64,000 nt of DNA from CATOSD01 sp965226695 (lineage in GTDB: Bacteria > Chloroflexota > Dehalococcoidia > Lucifugimonadales > CATOSD01). The DNA lies in NCBI GenBank assembly GCA_965226695.1, contig OZ245405.1, forward strand, positions 2,976,001 through 3,040,000. Reading direction: 5' to 3'. The notes below the pieces were generated by a model that had not been told where the DNA came from, did no database searches, and saw nothing but the letters and a program-made list of their open reading frames with translations. The position numbers and the translations under genes are program-made. Of this stretch, positions 42,926-51,621 are shown piece by piece; positions within the stretch are counted from its first letter, which is position 1; each line of letters opens with the position of its first letter.

Positions 42926-43207
42926 GGCAAGCCTCCTCACGGGCGGCGCGTCTGGCGGGTATGCGGGTTTGTAGTACGCGGCCAAGTGTAAGGTTGGGCG
43001 GATTGCGTGTCAAACCTGGCCTGTGGCATGGCATCCAACGACAGTGACGGGATCCAGGCCTGCACAGCCGCACACCGCGAGCGGTTTGGCCCGCGATTGC
43101 GGACTGCGCCGCCCGACTATATCATAGGCTCCTGTGGAGCGGCCCGCGCGGCGGTGGCTCCGCGACAACATGCCGCTCCCGCTCCGGGGCGGCTCAAGGA
43201 GCATTTC

Positions 43208-44146
43208 ATGCGTGTGCTTGTGATGGGGACGGGTGCCGTCGGCGGCTACTTCGGCGCGGCGCTCGCCAGGAACGGCGAGGACGTCGTGTTCGTTGCGCGC
43301 GGCGAGCACCGCGAGGCGATAGAGGCCAACGGGCTGCGCGTGGAGAGCGTTGCAGCGGGCGATTACACTGTCCGGTCGCCGGCGGTCGAGCGCGTCCCCG
43401 GCGACTGGAAGGCCGAGCTAGTGCTCTTCTGCGTGAAAGGCTACCACAACCCCCAGGCGATCGAGGTCATCCGTCCTGCCGTGGGCGATGACACGACCAT
43501 TCTGACGCTTCAGAACGGCATCGGAAGCGCGGACCAGTTAGCCGGGGCGTTCGGGCGCGACAGGGTCATTGCCGGAGCGGCCTATATCCACGCGTTGCGC
43601 GCCGGGCCGGGCCTGATCGCCGAGGTCGGCGGCCACTGCCGCATCGTGTTCGGCGAGGCCGACGGACGCGACTCGCCGCGCGCGGCGGCCATTCGCGACG
43701 CCTTCTCCGCCGCGGGCGTCGACATAGAGCTGTCGGGCGACGTTGACAAGGCGCTGTGGAACAAGCTCGTCTTCATCTGCGCGCTCAGCGGCATGGTCTG
43801 CATCACTCGCGAGCCATCGTTCACCGATGTGCTGGCACGCCCCGAGACCCTGGAGCTGACCTGGCGCGTGATGCGCGAGGCGGCCGCGGCGGGCCGGGCG
43901 AGCGGCGTCGGGCTGGACGGCGACCTCGTGGAAGCCACGATGGCCGAGTTCCAGGAGAGCAGCGAGGAGCTAACGTCTTCCATGTTCCTGGACCTGCAGT
44001 CCGGCAATCCCCTGGAGGTCATGCTGCTGAACGGCGCCGTTTCCAGGATCGGTAAGGAGGTCGGCGTGGAAACTCCCGTAAACGACTTCATAACCGCCTG
44101 CCTGTCTATCGCCAACGCCAAGGCGCAGAAGAGGGCGGGCCTGTAG
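43208..44146 (+). CDS. panE: 2-dehydropantoate 2-reductase (ketopantoate reductase)
   Basis: A 312-residue ApbA/PanE family NADPH-dependent reductase: Rossmann motif VLVMGTGAVGGYFGAALA, KGYHNPQAIE, LQNGIGSADQLA, catalytic Lys in KALWNKLVF and the C-terminal SSMFLDLQSGNPLEVMLLN. It makes pantoate for CoA, although paralogues with other substrates exist. ATG at 43208 follows AAGGAG. Confidence 0.88.
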   Translation: MRVLVMGTGAVGGYFGAALARNGEDVVFVARGEHREAIEANGLRVESVAAGDYTVRSPAVERVPGDWKAELVLFCVKGYHNPQAIEVIRPAVGDDTTILTLQNGIGSADQLAGAFGRDRVIAGAAYIHALRAGPGLIAEVGGHCRIVFGEADGRDSPRAAAIRDAFSAAGVDIELSGDVDKALWNKLVFICALSGMVCITREPSFTDVLARPETLELTWRVMREAAAAGRASGVGLDGDLVEATMAEFQESSEELTSSMFLDLQSGNPLEVMLLNGAVSRIGKEVGVETPVNDFITACLSIANAKAQKRAGL

Positions 44147-44201
44147 CCGGGGCCGCACCGCGGGGCACGAAGGGCCGCGAACGGCCGCACAGGAGGATAG
44201 A

Positions 44202-44528
44202 GTGTCGCACTTTTTCGACCCGTCGGACATAGAGCGCAAGGAGCTGGCCCCCGGCGTCACGCTGCGGCCTATGTGGGGCGACAAGATAATGATGAGCATG
44301 GTGGAAATAGCGCCCAACGCGGTCGTCCCCACGCACACCCACCCCCACGAGCAGGCGGGGATTGTGCTCCAGGGAGAGTTCGAGTTCACGGTGGGCGGCG
44401 AGACCAAGCGGCTGCGCCAGGGAGACGCCTACGTGATACCGGGCGGCGTGGAGCACGGGCTGGTCGGCTGGGACGGCTGGTCGATGGCGCTCGACATCTT
44501 CAGCCCGCCCCGCGAGGACTACAAGTAG
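44202..44528 (+). CDS. Small cupin-domain protein
   Basis: A 108-residue cupin with metal ligands in PTHTHPHEQAGIVLQGEFEF and GGVEHGLVGWDG. GTG start at 44202 with AGGAGG. 55 bases after panE and possibly cotranscribed. Function unknown (sugar- or ligand-binding barrel). Confidence 0.87.
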   Translation: MSHFFDPSDIERKELAPGVTLRPMWGDKIMMSMVEIAPNAVVPTHTHPHEQAGIVLQGEFEFTVGGETKRLRQGDAYVIPGGVEHGLVGWDGWSMALDIFSPPREDYK

Positions 44529-44545
44529 CGTAGTTGGGCGTGAAA

Positions 44546-44575
44546 AGGGGCGGCCTCTCGCGGAGAACCGCCCCT
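44546..44575. terminator. Bidirectional terminator between cupin and sodN
   Basis: AGGGGCGG and CCGCCCCT form an 8-bp perfect stem. On the minus strand it is followed by CTTTTCA and on the plus strand by CTATT, so it can serve both converging genes. Confidence 0.65.
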
Positions 44576-44631
44576 CTATTGGTCGTTGGCGTCAGCCTAC
44601 CGCGCTTTAGCGCCGCAGGCGTCGCGTGGGG

Positions 44632-45096
44632 TTACGCGCCGAATCGCACCTCGGCGACGGGGTCGCTGTACTCCACGCCCTTCGTGGCCCAGTAGATAGT
44701 GGCTATCTCGTCGACGGAGGCAACCAGGGCCTCGGCGGTCTCGCGGCTCACGCCCTGCTTGTTCTGCGAGCACAGGCCGGTGGCGGCCATGAACTTCGCC
44801 GGCAGGTCCGGGTGGTCTTCGAGGTGGTTGGGCTTGAAGTAGTCGTTGCCGAGGATGTTGAGCTCGCGCTTGCAGAGGTCGGCGTGCTCCTCCTTCGCCG
44901 CCACGTAGCGGGAGAAGGTGTTGTGGGTGGCGACGTCGTGGTCGCCACCCAGCGACTCTATTCGCACCACCATCTTGAGCACGGTCTGGGCCGCGATCTT
45001 GGCCGCGATGGGGTCGTAGATGCCGCACGGGATGTCGCAGTGGGCGCGGGCCGTGCGTACCGGGGAAAAGCGCTTGAGAGTCGACGCAATTTTCAT
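44632..45096 (-). CDS. sodN: Nickel superoxide dismutase
   Basis: A 154-residue NiSOD precursor. An 18-residue leader (MKIASTLKRFSPVRTARA) precedes the nickel hook HCDIPCGIYDP; after cleavage His1, Cys2 and Cys6 bind nickel. The helical bundle part (FSRYVAAKEEHADLCKREL) follows. Cytoplasmic enzyme detoxifying superoxide. The ATG at 45096 has GGAAGGA upstream. The maturation protease gene sodX lies divergently 180 bases away but carries a stop codon. Confidence 0.94.
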   Translation of the reverse strand: MKIASTLKRFSPVRTARAHCDIPCGIYDPIAAKIAAQTVLKMVVRIESLGGDHDVATHNTFSRYVAAKEEHADLCKRELNILGNDYFKPNHLEDHPDLPAKFMAATGLCSQNKQGVSRETAEALVASVDEIATIYWATKGVEYSDPVAEVRFGA

Positions 45097-45275
45097 GGCA
45101 GTATCCTTCCTTGTCTGTTGATGATTACAACTATGAAGATACAGGAACAGGCCGCGTCTCGCAACCCCCGCGCGCCTAGCCGCCGCCTCTGTGCAGGCTG
45201 GCAAGACGGAACCGCGAGTGGCGGCGCGGCCCCAAAACCGCGGCTGCCGGCGGCCCGAAAAGGGAGCGTATCCTG

Positions 45276-45710
45276 ATTAGACTCTACCTCATCCGGGGCC
45301 GCAGTATGGAGCCCTCCCACCGGTCCGGCGAGCTGCTGTTTGTCGGTCCATACGGTATTTGAGCCGTTGCGAGGGGCGACGTGGTCGTCCTCCGCAACCC
45401 CGGCGATCCGGCGGCGCACGACCTCAAGCGTGTGGTGGGTCTGCCTGGCGAGTCGGTGCGCCTGGCGGACGGCTCGTTGTACGTTGACGGCGCCCACCTG
45501 CCGGAGCCGTACCTCGGTGGGCTGCCGGCCTCGGTGGGCCTCGAGTGCCGCGACTGGTCGCTGGCCGAGGATGAGATCTTCGCGCTGAGCGATAACCGCG
45601 GCAGGGGAACCGACAGCCGCCACTTCGGCCCGGTGCGCCGCGCCGCAATCGTGGGCAAAGTCTACTTCAGAATCTGGCCGGTGCGCGGGTTGGGCCGCGC
45701 CCGCCGCTAG
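45276..45710 (+). pseudogene. sodX: NiSOD maturation protease SodX with in-frame TGA
   Basis: An S26-type (signal peptidase-like) protease with the Ser box RGRSMEPSHRSGELLFVG and the Lys box DLKRVVGLPGESVRL, then SDNRGRGTDSRHFGPV and FRIWPVRG. It would cleave the NiSOD leader. An in-frame TGA at 45360-45362 separates the two boxes (PYGI, stop, AVARGDVVVLRNP). No ATG opens the frame; CTG or ATT at 45273/45276 are the nearest, and ATG 45381 would give only the C-terminal half. Confidence 0.8.
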
Positions 45711-45765
45711 CGCCTCGCGCCAATCGCGGGCGGCGCGGGCCGACCGGAACAACGGGAGCCGACAC

Positions 45766-46407
45766 GTGGAATCAGAAAGGCGCCGCCTGTTAGTGCGGCT
45801 TGCGACGGAGATCGACGACAGGCGCGTGCTGCGCGCCCTCGAGGAAGTGCCGAGGGAGCTTTTCGTGCCGGAGGAGGCCGCTCACCTCGCCTACGAGGAC
45901 GTGGCGCTGCCCATCGGCTACGGCCAGAGCATCTCCCAGCCCTACATCGTGGCGCTCACCCTCAGCGCCGCGCGGGTGCGCCCCAACGACCGCGTGCTCG
46001 AAGTCGGGGCCGGCAGCGGCTACCAGGCGGCGGTGCTTTCCAGGCTTGCGGCCAGCGTTGTGAGCGTGGAGCGGGTGGAGGCGCTGGCGCGGAGCGCCGA
46101 GCACCGCCTGCGTTCGCTCCGGTATGCCAATGTGGAGGTGCGCCTGGCGGGAAGCGCCCTCGGCTGGCCCGAAGGCGCCCCGTTCGACGTCATCGTCGTC
46201 GCGGCTGGCGCCCCCAAGATTCCCAACGAGCTGCTCGCGCAGTTGGCCGATGGCGGCAGGCTGGTCGCGCCCGTAGGATCGATGCACTCGCAAGAGCTGA
46301 TGAGGGTCGTCAAGTCGTCCGGCGGTATGGCCGTCTCCTCGCTCGGGGCCTGCCGGTTTGTCCCCCTCGTGGGCGCGGGCGCTTGGCCTGAGGAAGACGC
46401 ATTGTGA
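45766..46407 (+). CDS. pcm: Protein-L-isoaspartate O-methyltransferase
   Basis: A 213-residue SAM-dependent repair enzyme: VPREVF-like PRELFVPEE, PIGYGQSISQPYIVALT, VLEVGAGSGYQAAVLSRLA (motif I) and FDVIVVAAGAPKIPNELL. GTG start at 45766. 55 bases downstream of sodX. Confidence 0.93.
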   Translation: MESERRRLLVRLATEIDDRRVLRALEEVPRELFVPEEAAHLAYEDVALPIGYGQSISQPYIVALTLSAARVRPNDRVLEVGAGSGYQAAVLSRLAASVVSVERVEALARSAEHRLRSLRYANVEVRLAGSALGWPEGAPFDVIVVAAGAPKIPNELLAQLADGGRLVAPVGSMHSQELMRVVKSSGGMAVSSLGACRFVPLVGAGAWPEEDAL

Positions 46408-46429
46408 GCACTCGCGCGCCCGCGTCGAA

Positions 46430-46459
46430 TTGCCTTTGAGCGCCCGCCTGGGCTATACT
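46430..46459 (+). promoter_or_regulatory. Promoter candidate for gatB operon
   Basis: TTGCCT (46430-46435) and TATACT (46454-46459) with an 18-base spacer, 55 bases before the gatB ATG. Confidence 0.5.
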
Positions 46460-46514
46460 TTGGCGCACAAATTCCGTCGCCCCTGCCACTTCGGAGAGAA
46501 GTTCCCCACCTGCC

Positions 46515-47984
46515 ATGGACTACGAAATCGTCATAGGGTTGGAAGTCCACGCCCAATTGCTTACCAGGAGCAAGATGTTCTGCTCCTGTAGCGCCGGCTA
46601 CCAGGAAGCCGCACCCAACACCGTAGTCTGCCCCGTATGCCTGGGTATGCCCGGCGTGCTGCCGGTCATCAACCGGCGCGCGGTTGAGCTGGTGGTGCGC
46701 ACGGGGTTGGCGCTGGGGTGCCGGATTTCGGGGCACACCAAGTTCGACCGCAAGAACTACCCCTATCCCGATCTGATGAAGGGCTACCAGATTTCCCAAT
46801 ACGACATGCCAATCGCTCTCGACGGCGGCCTGGAAATCGACGTGGGCGGCCAGGGCAAATGTGTTGGGATTACCCGCGTGCACCTGGAGGAAGACGTCGC
46901 CAAGCTGATGCACCGCAGCGAGCCTTTCGGAGAGGGCTACAGCCTGCTGGACGTGAACCGCGCGGGCGTTCCGCTCATGGAAGTTGTGAGCGAGCCGGAC
47001 ATGCGCTCCCCGGAGGAGGCCAGGGCTTACCTGACGCGGCTGCACTCGATTCTTCGTTACATAGGTGTGAGCAGCGCCAACATGGAGGAGGGCAGCTTCC
47101 GCTGTGACGCCAACATAAGCACACGGCCCAGGGGCGCTTCCGAGCTTGGCCCCAAGGTCGAGGTCAAGAACATGAACAGCTTCCGCTCGGTCTACCGCGC
47201 GCTCGAATTCGAGACGGAGCGGCAGGCATCCGTGCTGGAGCGCGGCGGCCGCATCGAGCAGGAGACCCGCGGCTGGAACGACGAAAGGGAAGAGACGCTT
47301 TCGCAACGCAGCAAGGAGTACGCCTCCGACTACCGTTACTTCCCCGAGCCGGACCTGCCGCCGCTGCAGATCGACCCTGCGTGGGTCGAGAGCGTTCGTG
47401 AGCGGCTGCCCGAGCTTCCCCATGTGCGCGTGCGGCGCTTCGTGGAGCTGTACGGTCTATCGGCCTACGACGCAGGCCTGTTGACGGCGTCCAGGGAGAT
47501 GGCCGACTACTTCGAGGCCGCCCTCGGCGCACCGCCCCGCGCGGAGCTCGCCAAGCCGGTGGCCAACTGGATTTCGGGCGAGCTGCTCAGGTTGATGAAC
47601 CTGTCCGGCGAGTCCCTGGAGGACGTGAAAGTGCGGCCGGCGCAGATCGTCGAGCTGGTGGGACTGGTAGACTCCGGCGTCTTGTCCTCCAGCATGGCGA
47701 AGGACGTGTTCGAGCAGATGTACTCCACCGGGGCGTCGCCTAAGCGGATCGCCGAGGAGTCCGGCACAAGCCAGATCAGCGACACCGACGCCATTGGGCT
47801 TGCGGTGGCCGAGGCCATCAGCGCCAACCCGAAGCCGGTGGAAGAGTACCTGGACGGCAAGGAAACGGTTATGCGCTTTCTGGTCGGCCAGGTCATGCGG
47901 ATAACCAAGGGAAGGGCGAACCCCAAGCTGGCGTCGGATGAGCTTAATCGCCGGCTCGATGCGCTGAAGCGCGAGAGAGTATGA
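46515..47984 (+). CDS. gatB: Aspartyl/glutamyl-tRNA amidotransferase subunit B
   Basis: A 489-residue GatB: GLEVHAQLLTRSKMFCSC (zinc-binding Cys), CPVCLGMPGVLPVIN, RKNYPYPDLMKGYQISQYD and SYRYFPEPDLPP-type SDYRYFPEPDLPP, ending in the YqeY-like tail. It transamidates misacylated Glu-tRNA(Gln)/Asp-tRNA(Asn) with GatA and GatC, which are elsewhere. Overlaps yvcK by ATGA. Confidence 0.95.
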   Translation: MDYEIVIGLEVHAQLLTRSKMFCSCSAGYQEAAPNTVVCPVCLGMPGVLPVINRRAVELVVRTGLALGCRISGHTKFDRKNYPYPDLMKGYQISQYDMPIALDGGLEIDVGGQGKCVGITRVHLEEDVAKLMHRSEPFGEGYSLLDVNRAGVPLMEVVSEPDMRSPEEARAYLTRLHSILRYIGVSSANMEEGSFRCDANISTRPRGASELGPKVEVKNMNSFRSVYRALEFETERQASVLERGGRIEQETRGWNDEREETLSQRSKEYASDYRYFPEPDLPPLQIDPAWVESVRERLPELPHVRVRRFVELYGLSAYDAGLLTASREMADYFEAALGAPPRAELAKPVANWISGELLRLMNLSGESLEDVKVRPAQIVELVGLVDSGVLSSSMAKDVFEQMYSTGASPKRIAEESGTSQISDTDAIGLAVAEAISANPKPVEEYLDGKETVMRFLVGQVMRITKGRANPKLASDELNRRLDALKRERV

Positions 47985-49291
47985 GCGGCGCGGGCGATGC
48001 GGCCCCATTCGACCGTCCGGTGTCGGCCGGCGTAGGCGCGGCCTCGTGGTCGCCGTCCCCGCGCCACGCGGTGCTGAAGCTATTGTACCCCGGCCTGGGC
48101 GTCAAGCGCTGGCTGCTGCTCGGAGCGACCGGCATATCCCTGTGCTCCATCGGGCTGGCGTTCCTGATGCGCAAGCTCTTTTCCCTGGGCTTCCCCGACT
48201 TTCTGCCGCTGTACCTGGAGGGCGTGTTCATGCTCGTGCTGGGTGTAGCGGTCTTAGCGCTGGCGGTGTACGGCCTCTACCGCTCGGTGGGGCCTCTCGT
48301 GCTCGCGTCCAAGACCATAGACGGCCTTGCGGATGCGATCTACACGCGGCGATCGAGGGAGAAGGGGCCGCGCATTGTCGTGATCGGAGGCGGAACCGGC
48401 CTTTCGCGGCTGCTCAGGGGGATGAAGGCGCATTCCGACAATCTCACCGCGGTCGTGTCCGTTGGCGACAACGGCGGCAGCTCAGGGCGCCTCCGAGAGG
48501 AGCTGGGCGTGCCGCCCCCAGGCGACTTCCGCAACTGCCTGGTCGCCCTCTCGGACTCCGAGCCACTCGTCAGGGAGCTGTTCCAGTACAGGTTCGACAG
48601 GGGCAACGGCCTTCGGGGCCACAGTTTCGGCAATCTGTTCATCGTGGCCATGACCGACATAACCCAGAACTTCGAAGAGGCCCTCAGCCACTCCAGCAAG
48701 GTGCTCGCCGTTCGCGGCGACATTATACCGGCGACCGCGGCAAGCCTTACGCTGTCGGCGGAGCTGAAGGATGGCGCTGTGGTTCACGGCGAGTCGCAGA
48801 TAGGGGAAAGCGGAGGCGCGGTCGAGCGGCTGATGATCGAGCCGGCTGACGCGCGCGCCTCGCTGAGCGCGGTGGACGCGATACGCGATAGCGACGTTGT
48901 AGTCCTGGGCCCCGGCAGCCTGTACACCAGTGTGCTGCCCAACCTGCTGGTGGGCGGCATTACCGAAGCGCTGAAAAAATCCGAATCCCTCAAGATATAC
49001 GTCTGCAACGTGGCTACCCAGAAAGGCGAGACCGACGGCTACCGCGTGGAGGACCACCTCGAGGCCATTCAGGCCCACACGTTCGACAACATCGTCGACT
49101 ATGTAATCGCCAATAGCAGGCCCATCGATTTCGGCGACCGCTTTCTGGGCGAAACCGTGGTCAGCGACGGACGTCCAGTGCGCCACGCGAAGATAGTGTT
49201 CCGCGACGTGATCGACACTGCGCACCCGGTGGGCCACGACTCGGCGAACCTGGCGCGCAGTATAATCGAGCTTTACAATGACAATTCCTAG
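47981..49291 (+). CDS. yvcK: YvcK/CofD-family protein (gluconeogenesis factor-like)
   Basis: A 436-residue protein with two N-terminal membrane helices (about residues 40-92) and a CofD-like UDP-sugar-binding domain starting IVVIGGGTGLSRLLRGMK, with SVGDNGGSSGRLREELG and GHSFGNLFIVAMTDI. YvcK homologues control cell-envelope and carbon metabolism; the membrane-anchored form is common outside Firmicutes. Coupled to gatB. Confidence 0.9.
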   Translation: MSGAGDAAPFDRPVSAGVGAASWSPSPRHAVLKLLYPGLGVKRWLLLGATGISLCSIGLAFLMRKLFSLGFPDFLPLYLEGVFMLVLGVAVLALAVYGLYRSVGPLVLASKTIDGLADAIYTRRSREKGPRIVVIGGGTGLSRLLRGMKAHSDNLTAVVSVGDNGGSSGRLREELGVPPPGDFRNCLVALSDSEPLVRELFQYRFDRGNGLRGHSFGNLFIVAMTDITQNFEEALSHSSKVLAVRGDIIPATAASLTLSAELKDGAVVHGESQIGESGGAVERLMIEPADARASLSAVDAIRDSDVVVLGPGSLYTSVLPNLLVGGITEALKKSESLKIYVCNVATQKGETDGYRVEDHLEAIQAHTFDNIVDYVIANSRPIDFGDRFLGETVVSDGRPVRHAKIVFRDVIDTAHPVGHDSANLARSIIELYNDNS

Positions 49292-49310
49292 CGGCATGGC
49301 GAGAGGCTAA

Positions 49311-49547
49311 ATGACGGCGCTCAACATCATCCAGATACTGCTATCGATACTGCTGACCGTGGTCATCCTCGTGCAGGTGCGCGGGCAGGGAACTGGCCTC
49401 TTCGGCTCCGCGGAGGGCTCGTTCCGCACGCGCCGGGGCATCGAGCGCACGCTCTTCCAGTTCACCATTGCGCTGGTGGTAGTGTTCATTCTCATCTCCA
49501 TCGTGAGCGCAAGCCCCAGGATTCTGAACATACTGGGGATAACGTGA
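49311..49547 (+). CDS. secG: Preprotein translocase subunit SecG
   Basis: A 78-residue protein with two membrane helices and the SecG linker QVRGQGTGLFGSAEGSF. Component of SecYEG. It follows yvcK by 19 bases; TATAAT inside the end of yvcK (49261) may be an internal promoter. Confidence 0.92.
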   Translation: MTALNIIQILLSILLTVVILVQVRGQGTGLFGSAEGSFRTRRGIERTLFQFTIALVVVFILISIVSASPRILNILGIT

Positions 49548-49548
49548 G

Positions 49549-50448
49549 GTGGCCGAAGCAGGCATAGCGGCTCTGCCCATAGCCACCCTCACAACCGACT
49601 TTGGCACGGCGGATGGCTACGTCGCCGCGATGAAGGGCGTCATGCTGGGCATCAATCCCGGCCTGGCTCTGGTGGACGTGTCCCACGAGGTGCCGCCGCA
49701 AAACGTGCCCCACGGCGCGTTCGTGCTGGCCGAGGCGGTCCGCTACTTCCCCGCCGGCGCCGTGCACTTGGCCGTCGTGGACCCCGGCGTGGGCGGCAGG
49801 CGCAAGCCCTTGCTGCTGGTCACTCCCGACGCCTCCTACGTGGCCCCCGACAACGGTCTGCTCACGCACGCCCTTGCGCGCTACGGCTCGGCCCACGAAC
49901 CGCGCGCCGAGTGGCTGTCGCCGATTCGCGCTCCATTGCCCCCGGGTTGCCGCGCCTTCGAGTTGACCAACGCCCGCTACCGCCTCCCCGAAGTGAGCCA
50001 AACATTCCACGGCCGGGACGTGTTCGCGCCCGCCGCGGCGCATCTGTCTACGGGGGTGCCCCCTGAGGAGTTCGGGCCGCTGGTGGCAGAGGTGATCTGG
50101 CTTAACGTGCCGCCACCCGCAGAGGGCGATAGCGAAATCGAGGGCCGCGTGGTCCACGTGGACCGCTATGGCAACCTCATCAGCAACATCGCGCTCGACG
50201 ATAGCAGGGCGGGCGGTGTGGTTGTGGAGATGGAAGGCCTTCGCGTAGAGGGCCTCAGCCACTCATACGAAGAGGCCGACGGGGTGCTGGCGATAGTGGG
50301 CAGCCACGGCACGGTGGAGATAGCCGTCCGCGACGGCAGCGCCGCGCGACAACTCGGCGCGGGCGTCGGCGCCAGGGTGCGGGTGTGCTACCATAAACCA
50401 GTAAACTCGAACGCCCAGGCGCGACCGCCGTACCCGGAGCCAAGTTAA
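49549..50448 (+). CDS. S-adenosyl-L-methionine hydrolase (SAM hydroxide adenosyltransferase)
   Basis: A 299-residue DUF62 (PF01887) enzyme that hydrolyses SAM to adenosine and methionine. TLTTDFGTADGYVAAMKG, VDVSHEVPPQNVPHGAFVLA, VDPGVGG and the C-terminal RYGNLISNI are characteristic. GTG start at 49549, one base after the secG stop. Its last 45 codons are duplicated as a fragment at 51036-51173. Confidence 0.92.
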   Translation: MAEAGIAALPIATLTTDFGTADGYVAAMKGVMLGINPGLALVDVSHEVPPQNVPHGAFVLAEAVRYFPAGAVHLAVVDPGVGGRRKPLLLVTPDASYVAPDNGLLTHALARYGSAHEPRAEWLSPIRAPLPPGCRAFELTNARYRLPEVSQTFHGRDVFAPAAAHLSTGVPPEEFGPLVAEVIWLNVPPPAEGDSEIEGRVVHVDRYGNLISNIALDDSRAGGVVVEMEGLRVEGLSHSYEEADGVLAIVGSHGTVEIAVRDGSAARQLGAGVGARVRVCYHKPVNSNAQARPPYPEPS

Positions 50449-50498
50449 GTGGCATCTCAAGAGCGCGTCATGTACCGCAGCGCAGCTGCCGTGATTTC

Positions 50499-50813
50499 AT
50501 GGCGAAGGCTTGGAAGTACCTGGACGAAGGCGACCTGGCGCAGGCGTCCGAGAAGGGATGGGGTGCCGCCGCGCAGATGGTGAAGGCCGCGGCCGAGGCC
50601 CGCGATTGGCGCCACAACGGCCATGCCGAACTCTACCGCGCAGTCGATCAGCTATCGGACGAGTCCGGGGACGAGCAGCTGCGAGTGCTCTTCCACGCCG
50701 CCAGCTCACTCCACATAAACTTCTACGAGGGCTGGTTGCCTCGAAGGATGGTCCAGAGTGGCCTCGTGCAGGTAGCTGAGCTGGTGGAAAAGCTGCAGCG
50801 GCTCCAGCATTGA
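50499..50813 (+). CDS. PaREP1-like protein, N-terminally truncated (copy 1)
   Basis: A 104-residue helical protein similar to the PaREP1/PaREP8 family (PF05942): DEGDLAQASEKGWGAAAQMV and HINFYEGWLP. The full-length paralogue at 51244-51609 has 19 more N-terminal residues. Here the equivalent region begins with GTG 50449 (VASQERVMYRSAA) but a one-base indel before ISW/DFM shifts the frame, leaving ATG 50499 as the only start. Function unknown; HEPN-like folds have been suggested for the family. Confidence 0.72.
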   Translation: MAKAWKYLDEGDLAQASEKGWGAAAQMVKAAAEARDWRHNGHAELYRAVDQLSDESGDEQLRVLFHAASSLHINFYEGWLPRRMVQSGLVQVAELVEKLQRLQH

Positions 50814-50815
50814 GC

Positions 50816-50855
50816 AGGATGAACACCGCGTGTGACAGTACGAGGTGTTCATCCT
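50816..50855 (+). promoter_or_regulatory. Perfect 12-bp stem-loop after PaREP1 copy 1
   Basis: AGGATGAACACC and GGTGTTCATCCT flank a 16-base loop. It begins three bases after the stop codon and has no T-run. Confidence 0.55.
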
Positions 50856-50944
50856 CAGTTACAGCACAACTCGTGGCGCTACCCCAATACACGAGTACAC
50901 GTAGAGATTGACTGAATCCTTCAAGGGCGTTAGGCTTGGAATTA

Positions 50945-51006
50945 GCAACCGGGAAGGTCGACGCCTTCGACCTGTCGTGGACTACACGCCCGGTTGCCTT
51001 TGTTTT
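50945..51006 (+). terminator. Nested hairpin with T-rich tail
   Basis: Outer arms GCAACCGGG (50945-50953) and CCCGGTTGC (50989-50997) enclose a second 7-bp hairpin AGGTCGA/TCGACCT; CTTTGTTTT follows. Probably an intrinsic terminator of the secG-to-PaREP1 transcript; a small structured RNA is possible. Confidence 0.6.
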
Positions 51007-51035
51007 GGAGAGGGTCGCTAGAGCGCGCAATGTAT

Positions 51036-51173
51036 GTCGTCTACCTTGACGAGGCCGGCGGGGTGCTGGCCATAGTGGGCAGCCACGGCACAGTGGAGAT
51101 TGCCGTCCGTAACGCCAGCGCCGCCCGACAATTCAGCGCGGGCGTCGGCGCCAGGGTGCGGGTGCGTCGTTGA
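51036..51173 (+). pseudogene. Duplicated 3' fragment of the SAM hydrolase gene
   Basis: Encodes EAGGVLAIVGSHGTVEIAV and GAGVGARVRV-like text, matching the last 45 codons of the gene at 49549-50448. It precedes the second PaREP1 gene exactly as the intact gene precedes the first, so a segment covering both was duplicated in tandem. Confidence 0.88.
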
Positions 51174-51243
51174 AGTATTGTGCTGCAATAGCCTGCGACC
51201 CAAAGGACTTCCTGTAGGCCGAAGGGCCCCCCAGCGAGAGTCG

Positions 51244-51609
51244 ATGGCATCTCTAGAACGTATCGAGTACCACAACACGGCCGGCCATGATTTCATGGAG
51301 AAGGCTTGGAAGTACCTTGATGAGGGCGACTTGGCGCAGGCGTCCGAGAAGGGATGGGGCGCCGCCGCGCAGATGGTGAAGGCCGCGGCCGAGGCCCGCG
51401 ACTGGCGCCACAACGGCCATGCCGAACTCTACCGGTTGATAAATCGATTGTCGGACGAGTCGGGCGACGAGCAACTGCGGACGCTCTTCCACGCCGCCAG
51501 CTCGCTTCACATCAATTTCTACGAGGGCTGGATGCCACGAGAGATGGTGGAGAATGGCCTCAATCAGGTAGTTCAGTTTGTCGGAAAGCTGGAGCGCCTC
51601 CAGTCCTGA
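51244..51609 (+). CDS. PaREP1-like protein (copy 2, full length)
   Basis: A 121-residue helical protein; ATG 51244 gives MASLERIEYHNTAGHDFMEK before the region shared with copy 1. SLHINFYEGWMPREMVENGL is typical of the PaREP1 family. The two copies are about 85 percent identical over the shared part. Convergent with ybjQ. Confidence 0.8.
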   Translation: MASLERIEYHNTAGHDFMEKAWKYLDEGDLAQASEKGWGAAAQMVKAAAEARDWRHNGHAELYRLINRLSDESGDEQLRTLFHAASSLHINFYEGWMPREMVENGLNQVVQFVGKLERLQS

Positions 51610-51621
51610 ACTAAAGGCCCC

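Noticed and set aside
45360..45362. TGA in sodX considered as selenocysteine
   Set aside because: The family has no cysteine or selenocysteine there and no SECIS-like hairpin follows closely.
46020..47423. Minus-strand open frame (467 codons)
   Set aside because: Antisense to pcm and gatB, both with unmistakable motifs.
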